A DNA stretch of 64,000 bases, from contig NZ_CP085224.1 in assembly GCF_044803115.1 (NCBI RefSeq), positions 3,472,001 through 3,536,000 of the forward strand. The letters are read 5' to 3'. Position 1 is the first letter of the stretch. Every line of letters starts with the position of its first letter. Origin of the DNA: Caenispirillum salinarum_A. Lineage in GTDB: Bacteria; Pseudomonadota; Alphaproteobacteria; Rhodospirillales; Rhodospirillaceae. Both the position numbers and the translations under genes were made by a program. The notes under the pieces are model-generated. The model searched no databases and was not told the origin of the DNA. It was given only the letters and a program-made list of their open reading frames with translations. Of this stretch, positions 56,356 through 64,000 are shown piece by piece.

Positions 56356-56495
56356 AACCACCAGAAGGCTGAGTGCAGCGCGGTAAGATGTTGTTCCGCC
56401 GCGGCTTTTCCTGCCCGTCCAACGCCGTGCCGCGGGCCGGAGCGATCCCGGCACGGTCTCCTCATGCCCGATTCTTGAGCGCCATTCGGAGAGCC

Positions 56496-56510
56496 GCACA
56501 ATTTTTGCGC
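56496..56510. promoter_or_regulatory. NtrC-like enhancer site shared by divergent promoters
   Basis: GCAC-N7-GCGC, one base away from the NtrC core GCAC-N7-GTGC. It lies about 100 bases upstream of the nirB-side -24 element and about 145 bases upstream of the transporter-side -24 element, normal distances for an enhancer-binding protein. Confidence 0.45.
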
Positions 56511-56588
56511 ATAAATCCTTGCAAGTGGAACCCCGCCGAGACGGCCATCCGTATCAATCGTTGGCAAAAACAGGCACTTACGGCTGTT

Positions 56589-56604
56589 TCGGCCGATCGG
56601 CCGA
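56589..56604. repeat. 16-bp perfect palindrome next to the nirB promoter
   Basis: TCGGCCGATCGGCCGA, ending 3 bases before the -24 element of the plus-strand sigma-54-type promoter. Possible regulator site; function unknown. Confidence 0.6.
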
Positions 56605-56607
56605 GTC

Positions 56608-56622
56608 TGGCACGCGGCTTGT
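56608..56622 (+). promoter_or_regulatory. Sigma-54-type promoter for nirBD-nasA-cysG
   Basis: TGGCACG-CGGC-TTGT. It matches the -24 box fully; the -12 box ends GT instead of GC. Predicted start near 56633, just before the P1 hairpin of the leader. Confidence 0.65.
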
Positions 56623-56638
56623 AAGGAGATGGACGGCA

Positions 56639-56777
56639 GCGGGCAACGACGTCCGCGCCGCCGCCTCGAAGGCGGGCAGACATACTGGGTGCCCAAGGCC
56701 GGGCCCCACCGGATAACGGCGTCCGACCATGCAGTTGCCCCACGGGGCGGCGGCACGGTTGGGCGCCTTTTTGTTTT
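56639..56777 (+). promoter_or_regulatory. NasT-type antitermination leader of nirB
   Basis: P1 is GCGGGC-AACGAC-GTCCGC (56639-56656). P2 is GGG(T)GCCC-AAGGCC-GGGCCCC (56687-56707), a 7-bp stem with one bulge. Both hexaloops carry A1 and G4. A small hairpin at 56661-56675 lies between them. The 5' arm of P2 (56688-56696) can instead pair with TTGGGCGCC at 56759-56767, directly before a U-rich tract (56768-56777). P2 and this terminator stem exclude each other, which is the arrangement expected for ANTAR antitermination. The terminator encloses 62 bases, larger than usual. Confidence 0.7.
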
Positions 56778-56815
56778 GCACAGGAATTGTGCACCGCGAG
56801 ATGGAGCACCCGACG

Positions 56816-59299
56816 ATGACCCACATCTCCCATCCCTCCCCCTCCGGCGCCGGCCGTCCGCGGCTGGTGGTGATCGGCAACGGCATGGCCGGCATCCGCG
56901 CCGTGGAAGACCTTCTGGATCGCGCGCCCGGCCTGTATGACATCACCGTGTTTGGCGCCGAACCGCGCGTGAACTACAACCGCATCATGCTCTCGCCCCT
57001 GCTGTCGGGCGAAAAGAGCTTCACCGACATCGTGCTGAACGATGCCGACTGGTACGAGGCCAACGGCATCACCCTGCATTCGGGCGACCCGGTGGTGAGC
57101 ATCGACCGCCTGGGCCGCAAGGTGATCGCCCGATCCGGTACGGAAGTGCCATACGATCGCCTGTTGATCGCCACCGGCTCCGGCCCCATCGTCATCCCGG
57201 TGCCGGGACACGACCTGCCCGGCGTGGTGACCTTCCGCGACGCCGACGACGTGGACAAGATGCTGGCCGCGGCCGCCGGCGGCGGTTCGGCCGTCGTCAT
57301 CGGCGGCGGCCTGCTGGGGCTTGAAGCCGCCGTCGGCCTCCAGTCCCGTGGGATGGACGTCACCGTCCTGCACCTGGCCGACCACGTCATGGAACGCCAG
57401 CTCGACACCTCCGCCGGGCACCTGCTGGCCGGGGAACTGGAGCGCCGGGGCGTGCGCGTGCTCACCGGCGCCGACACCGCCGCGATCGCCGGCGAAGACC
57501 ATGTCCGGACCGTGCGCCTGAAGGACGGCACCGAGATTCCCGCCAGCCTGGTGGTCATGGCCGTCGGCATCCGCCCCAATGCGGCGCTGGCCGCCGACGC
57601 CGGCATCGACGTGGAGCGCGGCATCGTCGTCGATGACTTCATGACCACCTCCGACCCCGCCATCCTGGCGGTTGGCGAATGCGTCCAGCACCGGGGGCAG
57701 TGCTATGGGCTGGTCCAGCCCCTGTTCGAGATGGCGAAGGTGGTCGGCGCCCGCCTGGCGGGATTGGAGACCGCCGGCTACACCGGCTCCGTCACCTCCA
57801 CCAAGCTGAAGGTGACGGGCGTCGACGTCTTCTCGGCCGGCGACTTCTCGGGCGGGCCGGGCACCGAGGACATCGTGTTCCGCGATGCCGGGCGCGGCGT
57901 CTACAAGCGCCTCGTGCTGGAGGACGGCCGGGTCAAGGGCGCCGTCCTCTACGGCGACACCGCCGACGGCGCCTGGTACTTCCAGCTTCTGAAGGCGGGC
58001 GAGGACGTCAGCGACCGCCGCGATACCCTTTTGTTCGGCCAGGCCTTCGCCGCCGCCGGAGGAGCGGGCACGGCAAACCCTACCGACGCCGTTGCGGCGC
58101 TGCCGGATGATGCGGAAATCTGCGGCTGCAACGGCGTCTGCAAGGGCACCATCACCCAGGCCATCGCCGAGCACGGGCTGACCACGCTGGACGAGGTGAA
58201 GGCGAAGACCAAGGCCAGCGCCTCCTGCGGCTCCTGCGCCTCGCTGGTGGAAGGGCTACTGGCCCACGCCCTGGGCGACGGCTACCAGGCGTTGGAGGTC
58301 AAGGCGCTGTGCAAGTGCACCGACCATGACCACGACAGCGTCCGCCGCCTCATCAAGGCCAAGGCGCTGAAGAGCATCCCCGCCGTCATGCAGGCGCTGG
58401 AATGGAAGACGCCCGATGGCTGCGCCTCCTGCCGGCCGGCGCTCAACTTCTATCTGCTGGCCGCGTGGCCCGGCGAGTACGTGGACCATGCTGCCAGCCG
58501 CCTGGTAAACGAGCGCCTGCACGCCAACATCCAGAAGGACGGCACCTATTCCGTGGTGCCACGCATGTGGGGCGGCCTGACCAACCCGCGCGAGCTGCGC
58601 GCCATCGCCGACGTGGCCGACAAGTACGGCATCCCGACACTGAAGGTCACCGGCGGCCAGCGCATCGACCTGCTGGGCGTGAAGAAGGAGGACCTGCCCG
58701 CCGTCTGGGCCGACCTCAACGCCGCCGGCATGGTCTCCGGCCACGCCTACGGCAAGAGCCTGCGCACGGTGAAGACCTGTGTCGGCAGCGAATGGTGCCG
58801 GTTCGGGACGCAGGCCAGCATGAGCATCGGCATGTCGCTGGAGCGCATGACCTGGGGATCGTGGACGCCGCACAAGTTCAAGATGGCGGTCTCCGGCTGC
58901 CCGCGGAACTGCGCCGAGGCCACCATCAAGGACTTCGGCGTGGTGGCGACCGACGGCGGTTTCGACCTGTACGTCGGCGGCAACGGCGGCATGAAGGTGC
59001 GCGCCTGCGACCTGCTGTGCAAGGTGACGACCGAAGACGAGGTGCACGAATACGCGGGCGCCTTCATGCAGCTCTACCGCGAGGAGGCCCGGTACCTGGA
59101 GCGCACCGCGCCCTGGATCGAGCGTGTGGGCCTGGACTTCGTGCGGCAGCGCATGGTGGACGACGCCGGGAACCGCGCCGCCCTGCACGCCCGCTTCCTG
59201 GACAGTCAGAACCACAGCCAGTCCGACCCCTGGGCGGAGCGCACCGCGTCGTGCGGCCAGCACGCCAATGATTTCAAGACCCTGGCCTCGGTGGAGTAA
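56816..59299 (+). CDS. nirB: Assimilatory nitrite reductase large subunit NirB
   Basis: An 827-residue NAD(P)H-dependent enzyme that reduces nitrite to ammonium. The FAD/NAD domain is at about 15-320 ('LVVIGNGMAGIRAVEDLL', 'VVIGGGLLGLEAA'), the BFD-like [2Fe-2S] domain at about 435-500 ('CGCNGVCKGTI', 'CGSCASLVEG'), and the siroheme/[4Fe-4S] domain follows ('KTCVGSEWCRFG', 'SGCPRNCAEATI'). The ATG at 56816 has GGAG 9 bases upstream; earlier in-frame ATGs at 56729 and 56801 are less likely. nirD starts 6 bases after its stop. Confidence 0.97.
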   Translation: MTHISHPSPSGAGRPRLVVIGNGMAGIRAVEDLLDRAPGLYDITVFGAEPRVNYNRIMLSPLLSGEKSFTDIVLNDADWYEANGITLHSGDPVVSIDRLGRKVIARSGTEVPYDRLLIATGSGPIVIPVPGHDLPGVVTFRDADDVDKMLAAAAGGGSAVVIGGGLLGLEAAVGLQSRGMDVTVLHLADHVMERQLDTSAGHLLAGELERRGVRVLTGADTAAIAGEDHVRTVRLKDGTEIPASLVVMAVGIRPNAALAADAGIDVERGIVVDDFMTTSDPAILAVGECVQHRGQCYGLVQPLFEMAKVVGARLAGLETAGYTGSVTSTKLKVTGVDVFSAGDFSGGPGTEDIVFRDAGRGVYKRLVLEDGRVKGAVLYGDTADGAWYFQLLKAGEDVSDRRDTLLFGQAFAAAGGAGTANPTDAVAALPDDAEICGCNGVCKGTITQAIAEHGLTTLDEVKAKTKASASCGSCASLVEGLLAHALGDGYQALEVKALCKCTDHDHDSVRRLIKAKALKSIPAVMQALEWKTPDGCASCRPALNFYLLAAWPGEYVDHAASRLVNERLHANIQKDGTYSVVPRMWGGLTNPRELRAIADVADKYGIPTLKVTGGQRIDLLGVKKEDLPAVWADLNAAGMVSGHAYGKSLRTVKTCVGSEWCRFGTQASMSIGMSLERMTWGSWTPHKFKMAVSGCPRNCAEATIKDFGVVATDGGFDLYVGGNGGMKVRACDLLCKVTTEDEVHEYAGAFMQLYREEARYLERTAPWIERVGLDFVRQRMVDDAGNRAALHARFLDSQNHSQSDPWAERTASCGQHANDFKTLASVE

Positions 59300-59305
59300 C
59301 GCGAC

Positions 59306-59653
59306 ATGGATCAGATCATCACCTGGACCGACATCGGCCCGCTGTCCAGCATCCCCCGCCAGGGCGCGCGGACCGTCGAGCATCCGGCCGGACGCATCGC
59401 CGTCTTCCGCACCATCGACGACCAGATTTTCGCCCTGCGCGACGCCTGCCCGCACAAGCAGGGACCGCTGTCGGAAGGCATCGTCCACGGCCACGCCGTC
59501 ACCTGTCCGCTGCACAACTGGGTCATCGACCTGGGCTCGGGGCAGGCCATGGGGCCGGACGAAGGCTGCACCGGCACCATCCCCGCACGGCTGGAGGACG
59601 GGCGCGTGGTGCTCGGCCTCGTCCCCTGGCGCGAGGGGCCGGCCAATGGCTGA
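59306..59653 (+). CDS. nirD: Nitrite reductase small subunit NirD, Rieske type
   Basis: A 115-residue Rieske-fold protein that partners NirB. 'CPHKQGPLSEG' and 'CPLHNWVIDLG' supply two Cys and two His, so a [2Fe-2S] cluster should bind; E. coli NirD, as I recall it, lacks these ligands. It overlaps the nasA start by 8 bases. Confidence 0.95.
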   Translation: MDQIITWTDIGPLSSIPRQGARTVEHPAGRIAVFRTIDDQIFALRDACPHKQGPLSEGIVHGHAVTCPLHNWVIDLGSGQAMGPDEGCTGTIPARLEDGRVVLGLVPWREGPANG

Positions 59654-62279
59654 GGAGACGATAAAGACCACATGCCCCTATTGCGGCGTCGGCTGCGGGT
59701 TGATCCTCAGCCGGGGGCGCACGGGCTGGGAGGTCGGGGGCGACCCTGACCATCCCGCCAACAAGGGGCGGCTGTGCTCCAAGGGTGCCGCGCTCATGGA
59801 CACCGTGCGGGCCGAGGACGCCGGGGCTGTGCGCCTGCTGCACCCCGAGGTCGACGGTCGCCGCGCAACATGGGACGAGGCCGTCGCCGCCACCGCCGAC
59901 CGCCTGCGCAAGACCGTGGAGGCCCACGGGCCGGACGCGGTCGCCTTCTACGTCTCGGGCCAGTTGCTGACCGAGGACTATTACGTCGCGAACAAGCTGC
60001 TGAAGGGGTTCATCGGCAGCCCGCACATCGACACCAACTCGCGCCTGTGCATGGCCTCCACCGTCGCCGGCCACAAGCGCGCCTTCGGCGCCGACGCCGT
60101 GCCGGGCAATTACGAGGACCTGGAACTGGCCGACCTGGTGGTGCTGACGGGCTCGAACCTTGCGTGGTGCCATCCGGTGCTGGCCCAGCGGCTGCGGGCC
60201 GCGCGGCGGGACCGGGGGACGAAGGTGGTGGTCATCGACCCGCGCGAAACCGCCACATGCGACTTCGCCGACCTGCACCTGAAGATCAGGCCCGGCACCG
60301 ATGTCGCCCTGTTCAACGGGCTGCTCGCCCATCTGGCGCGGACGGGCGCGCTTGATGCGGTATACGTCGCCCGCCACGTCTCCGGCCTGGAGGCGGCGCT
60401 GGAGGCGGCGGAAGCCGACGCGCCGGACGTCGCCGAAACCTGCGGGCTGAGGCGTGCGGACCTGACCCTGTTCTACCACTGGGCCGCGACGACGCCCCGC
60501 ACCGTCACCGTCTTCAGCCAGGGCGTGAACCAGTCGAGCCGGGGGACGGACAAGGTCAACGCCATCCTCAACGTCCACCTGGCGACGGGCCGCATCGGCA
60601 AGCCCGGAGCCTCGCCGTTCTCCGTCACCGGACAGCCCAACGCCATGGGCGGGCGCGAGGTGGGCGGGCTCGCCAACCAGCTGGCCGCCCACATGAATCC
60701 CGACGACCCCCACGACGTCGACCGCCTGCGCCGCTTCTGGAAGGCCCCGGCGCTGCGGGGCGGCCAGGGATTGAAGGCGGTGGACCTGTTCCGTGCCGTT
60801 CGCGACGGGCGCATCAAGGCGCTGTGGATCATGGCGACCAACCCGGCCGTCAGCCTGCCCGAGTCCGACCTCGTGCGCGAGGCGCTGGCGCTCTGCCCCA
60901 CCGTCATCGTGTCCGACGTGGTGGCGGATACCGACACCATGCGCCACGCCCACATCCGCCTGCCCGCCGCGGCCTGGGGAGAGAAGGACGGCACGGTGAC
61001 CAACTCGGAACGCCGCATCTCCCGCCAGCGCGCCTTCCGTCCCCTTCCCGGCGAGGCCCGGCCCGACTGGCGGATCATGACCGACGTCGCCCGCGCGCTG
61101 GGCCATGGCGCGGCCTTCCCCTACAAGCGCCCGGCGGACATCTTCCGCGAGCACGCCGCCGTCTCGGCCTTCGAGAACGACGGCGCGCGGGCCTTCGACA
61201 TCGGCGCCCTCGCCGCCATCAGGCCCAAGGCGTTCGAGACCCTCGCCCCGGTCCAGTGGCCCGCCCCCAAGGAGGCTCCGGCAGGGACGGCGCGGATGTA
61301 CGGCGACGGCCGTTTCACCCATGCCAACGGGCGCGGCCGCATGATCGCGGTCCGGCAGACGGCACCGGCGGAGCGCGCCTCGCTGCGCTATCCACTGATC
61401 CTCAACACCGGCCGGTACCGCGACCAGTGGCACACCATGACCCGCACCGGCCTATCCGCGCGGCTGTCGGCCCACCGCCCCGAACCGCTGGTGGAGGTTC
61501 ATCCGGACGATGCCGGCGCGCTCACCGAAGGCGGCCTCGCCCGCGTCACCAGCGGCCTCGGCAGCCTGCTCGCCCGCGTGACGATGACCGAGGCCCAGCG
61601 GCCGGGCGAGGTGTTCCTGCCCATGCACTGGAGCGACACCACCGCCGCCGCCGGCGCCGTCGGGCGCCTTGTGGCGGGGCACGTCGACGCCCTGTCGGGC
61701 CAGCCGGAAAGCAAGCACGTTCCGGTGCGCGTGGAGCCCTGGACCCCGGCGTGGGAAGGGCTGCTGCTCTGCCGCGCGGCGCCCGACCTCTCCGCCCTGC
61801 CCTACTGGGTGCGGCGGGCGGCGGGGCCGTGCCTCGCCTATGAGCTTGCGGGCGACGCGGCGCCGGACCTGGACCTTGCGGGCCTCTCGCCCATGGAGTT
61901 CACCGACCCGCGCCACGGCGTCGTCCGCCGCGCCTGGATGGACGGTGACCGTCTGGAGGCCGTGCTGTTCTCCGGCGCCGATCGGCCCGTCGTGGCACGG
62001 TCGTGGCTGGTGGAACTGTTCGCCGCCGGAGCCCTGTCCGCCGCCGACCGCGCCGTCCTGCTGGCCGGCCGGGCGCCCGAGGGATCGGGGGTGGAGGACG
62101 GCGGCATGGTGTGTTCCTGCCATGCCGTGTCCCGCGAGGCCATAACCGCCGCCGTCGCCGGCGGTGCCGTCACCACCGAAGACATCGGCCGGCGAACCAG
62201 GGCCGGCACCGGGTGCGGCTCCTGCCTGCCCGAGATCAAGGACATCCTGCGCCGTGCAAAACCCGCCGTCGCGGCCTGA
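59646..62279 (+). CDS. nasA: Assimilatory nitrate reductase catalytic subunit
   Basis: An 877-residue molybdoenzyme (bis-MGD) that reduces nitrate to nitrite in the cytoplasm. The N-terminal [4Fe-4S] motif is 'CPYCGVGC' with a later Cys in 'GRLCSKGAAL'. The active-site segment is 'NSRLCMASTVAGHKRAFG', and 'GQPNAMGGREVGG' and 'WGEKDGTVTNSERR' are typical MGD-binding stretches. The C-terminal about 55 residues form a BFD-like [2Fe-2S] domain ('CSCHAVSRE', 'CGSCLPEI'), as in Klebsiella-type NasA. The ATG at 59646 overlaps nirD. No separate electron-transfer subunit is visible. Confidence 0.96.
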   Translation: MAEETIKTTCPYCGVGCGLILSRGRTGWEVGGDPDHPANKGRLCSKGAALMDTVRAEDAGAVRLLHPEVDGRRATWDEAVAATADRLRKTVEAHGPDAVAFYVSGQLLTEDYYVANKLLKGFIGSPHIDTNSRLCMASTVAGHKRAFGADAVPGNYEDLELADLVVLTGSNLAWCHPVLAQRLRAARRDRGTKVVVIDPRETATCDFADLHLKIRPGTDVALFNGLLAHLARTGALDAVYVARHVSGLEAALEAAEADAPDVAETCGLRRADLTLFYHWAATTPRTVTVFSQGVNQSSRGTDKVNAILNVHLATGRIGKPGASPFSVTGQPNAMGGREVGGLANQLAAHMNPDDPHDVDRLRRFWKAPALRGGQGLKAVDLFRAVRDGRIKALWIMATNPAVSLPESDLVREALALCPTVIVSDVVADTDTMRHAHIRLPAAAWGEKDGTVTNSERRISRQRAFRPLPGEARPDWRIMTDVARALGHGAAFPYKRPADIFREHAAVSAFENDGARAFDIGALAAIRPKAFETLAPVQWPAPKEAPAGTARMYGDGRFTHANGRGRMIAVRQTAPAERASLRYPLILNTGRYRDQWHTMTRTGLSARLSAHRPEPLVEVHPDDAGALTEGGLARVTSGLGSLLARVTMTEAQRPGEVFLPMHWSDTTAAAGAVGRLVAGHVDALSGQPESKHVPVRVEPWTPAWEGLLLCRAAPDLSALPYWVRRAAGPCLAYELAGDAAPDLDLAGLSPMEFTDPRHGVVRRAWMDGDRLEAVLFSGADRPVVARSWLVELFAAGALSAADRAVLLAGRAPEGSGVEDGGMVCSCHAVSREAITAAVAGGAVTTEDIGRRTRAGTGCGSCLPEIKDILRRAKPAVAA

Positions 62280-62292
62280 GGAGGCTCTCTCA

Positions 62293-63765
62293 ATGACCGA
62301 CGATACCTCCATGCCCTATTTCCCGGTCTTCATGGACCTGCGCGGCCGCAAGGTGCTGCTGGTCGGCGGGACGGAGCCGGCCGCCTCCAAGGCGCGCCTG
62401 CTCACCCGTGCCGGCGCCGCCGTTGTGGTGGTGGCCGATACGCTGTGCGAGGACCTCGCGGCCATGGTCCGCGACGGCTGCCTGACGTGGGACCGCCGCC
62501 CCTTCGCCGCCGAAATGGTGGACGGCGCCCGGCTGGTCATCGACGGGTCGGGCGACGCGGCGCTCACCGATGCGGTCCAGGCCGCCGCCGAGGCGCGGAA
62601 CATCCCGCTCAACGTGGTCGACGTCCCAGAGCGGTGCGACTTCACCGTGCCCGCCATGCTGGACCGCGCGCCGGTGATGGTCGCCATCTCCACCGGCGGC
62701 GGTGCGCCCGCCCTGGCCCGCACCCTGCGCCAGCGCCTGGAAACCGCCATCCCCGCCGGCACCGGGCGGCTGGCGGCGGCGGCCAGGGCGTGCCGCCAGC
62801 GGGTGAAGGATGCCCTGCCCACCACGCGCGCCCGGCAGCGCTTCTGGGATTCGGTCCTGACCGGCGAACTGGCGGACAGGCTCATGGGCCTGACGGAGGC
62901 CGAGGCCACCGCCCTCATAGAGGCGGAACTGGACCGCTTCGCCGCCGACGGAACGGCCGAGGCCGGCTCCGTCACCCTGGTGGGCGCCGGCCCCGGCGAT
63001 CCCGGCCTGCTGACGGTCAACGCGGTGAAGGCCATCGGCACGGCCGACGTCATCCTGCACGACGCCCTGGTGCCCGAGAGCATTCTGTCGCTGGCCCGCC
63101 GCGAGACCCGGCTGGTGCCCGTCGGCAAGCGCGCGGGGCGCCCGTCGGTGCCGCAGGGCTTCACCAACCGCATGATGGCGACCTGCGCGCAGCGCGGCCT
63201 TCGGGTCGTGCGGCTGAAGGGCGGCGATCCCTTCATCTTCGGGCGCGGCAGCGAGGAAGCCGCCTTCCTGCGGGAGGCGGGCATCGCGGTGCGCATCGTG
63301 CCGGGCATCACCACAGCGATCGCAGCGGCGGCAGAGCTGGGGCTGCCGCTCACCCACCGGGGCGTGGCGCGGTCGCTGCGGCTGACGACGGCCTCTTGCC
63401 GGACGCCGCAGGAGACGGCGGCGGTCAACTGGCGGGCCATGGCCGATCCGGCGACGACGCTGGCGGTCTACATGGGCCGGGACCAGATCGCCGGAATCGC
63501 CGGGTCGTTGATCGCCGCCGGCGTGCCTCCCGCAACGCCGGCGGTCATGGCCGCAAGCGTCTGCCGTCCTGACGCGGCGAGCGTCTGGGCGCCCCTTTCG
63601 GATTTGGCGGACCGCGTGATGGAACGCCCCATGGACGCGGCAGCACCCGCCCTGCTGCTGATCGGCGACGCCGTGGCCGAGGCGCCAGGCTGGCCGGCGC
63701 CATCCCGCCTCAACAGCGCCGGCATGGCGACCCTATGCCACTTGGAGCAATGCATTACCCCTTGA
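62293..63765 (+). CDS. cysG: Siroheme synthase CysG
   Basis: A 490-residue fusion. The N-terminal precorrin-2 dehydrogenase/ferrochelatase domain ('GRKVLLVGGTEPAASKARLL', 'ISTGGGAPALARTLRQ') spans about 1-215. The C-terminal uroporphyrinogen-III methyltransferase ('VTLVGAGPGDPGLLT', 'RLKGGDPFIFGRG', 'VPGITTAIAAAAE') completes it. It supplies the siroheme needed by NirB in the same operon. GAGGAG precedes the ATG at 62293, 13 bases after nasA. Confidence 0.97.
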   Translation: MTDDTSMPYFPVFMDLRGRKVLLVGGTEPAASKARLLTRAGAAVVVVADTLCEDLAAMVRDGCLTWDRRPFAAEMVDGARLVIDGSGDAALTDAVQAAAEARNIPLNVVDVPERCDFTVPAMLDRAPVMVAISTGGGAPALARTLRQRLETAIPAGTGRLAAAARACRQRVKDALPTTRARQRFWDSVLTGELADRLMGLTEAEATALIEAELDRFAADGTAEAGSVTLVGAGPGDPGLLTVNAVKAIGTADVILHDALVPESILSLARRETRLVPVGKRAGRPSVPQGFTNRMMATCAQRGLRVVRLKGGDPFIFGRGSEEAAFLREAGIAVRIVPGITTAIAAAAELGLPLTHRGVARSLRLTTASCRTPQETAAVNWRAMADPATTLAVYMGRDQIAGIAGSLIAAGVPPATPAVMAASVCRPDAASVWAPLSDLADRVMERPMDAAAPALLLIGDAVAEAPGWPAPSRLNSAGMATLCHLEQCITP

Positions 63766-63817
63766 TGCATCGATGCGGTGGGTGTAGCGTGACCGGACAT
63801 TGACGAGGATTCAGGCC

Positions 63818-64000
63818 GTGAGCAAACCACGCCCCGATTACACCGACCGCACCTACTGGAACGGCATCATCAAGATGAGCCTGTCCAAGTTCTTCATCCT
63901 GCGCGTCCTGCACGACCGGCCCATGCACGGCTACGACATCGTGCAGGCGGTCGAGCATGTGACATCGGGGTGCTGCTCGCCTTCGGAAGGTGCGATCTAC
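63818..64000 (+). CDS. PadR-family regulator, 5' part (runs off the window)
   Basis: 61 codons from a GTG at 63818, with GAGGA upstream, open to the window end. The translation includes 'MSLSKFFILRVLHDRPMHGY' followed by 'DIVQAVEHVTSGCCSPSEG', which matches the winged-helix N-terminus of PadR regulators. The vicinal cysteines could sense a metal or redox state; this is inference. It is separated from cysG by 52 bases containing the palindrome GATGCATC. Confidence 0.85.
   Translation, partial: MSKPRPDYTDRTYWNGIIKMSLSKFFILRVLHDRPMHGYDIVQAVEHVTSGCCSPSEGAIY

Overview
The window is a very GC-rich chromosomal segment from what looks like an alphaproteobacterium of the Rhodospirillales type; the genus cannot be fixed from the sequence. 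The basis is the mix of genes: form IA RuBisCO with cbbQ/cbbO, betIBA beside a choXWV choline transporter, ergothioneine synthesis, a NasST-controlled nitrate assimilation cluster, and a DUF4212/ActP-type symporter cluster. Gene density is normal. No tRNA, rRNA or CRISPR array was seen.

Left end (1-5400): the remains of an integrated element. It has two small genes, a 44-bp perfect palindrome and a tyrosine integrase cut in two by an IS21-family element (1623-4236). A 6-bp target duplication (CTGCGG) flanks the IS, and removing the IS plus one copy restores one 378-codon integrase frame. 5419-22037: a CoA-binding/O-acetylhomoserine sulfhydrylase fusion, an exported MBL-fold protein, pyruvate carboxylase, a histidine kinase/response regulator pair, the cbbLSQO RuBisCO operon and an S41 protease. 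22294-29124: an ergothioneine operon (EgtE-like PLP enzyme, EgtB, EgtD), a thioesterase, a small exported protein and oligopeptidase B. 29249-36564: a choline-to-betaine divergon, betIBA on the minus strand and choXWV on the plus strand, with a BetI-like operator between them. 36716-44177: a DeoR regulator, a large exported protein of unknown function, a cupin, an RNA methyltransferase, and a TonB/ExbD/ExbD/ExbB energy-coupling operon preceded by a Fur-box-like site.

45085-52091 holds the most unusual system. A small membrane subunit and an ActP-like Na+/solute symporter are followed by a cNMP-binding/CBS/DUF294 nucleotidyltransferase-like protein, a membrane-anchored hypothetical protein, a stand-alone receiver, and a 697-residue protein that joins two membrane helices, a PAS-like region and a degenerate histidine-kinase module to an apparently intact DEDDh 3'-5' exonuclease. 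The last three genes overlap, so they are probably co-translated.

52791-63765 is nitrate assimilation: nasS and nasT (minus strand), an MFS nitrate/nitrite transporter (minus), and nirB-nirD-nasA-cysG (plus). The divergent intergenic region carries two opposed sigma-54-type promoters and an NtrC-like site between them. Each leader carries paired hairpins with hexaloops of the A1/G4 type that ANTAR proteins such as NasT recognise. In the nirB leader the second hairpin shares its 5' arm with a stem that precedes a U-rich tract, which is the layout expected for NasT antitermination. The window ends inside a PadR-family regulator gene.
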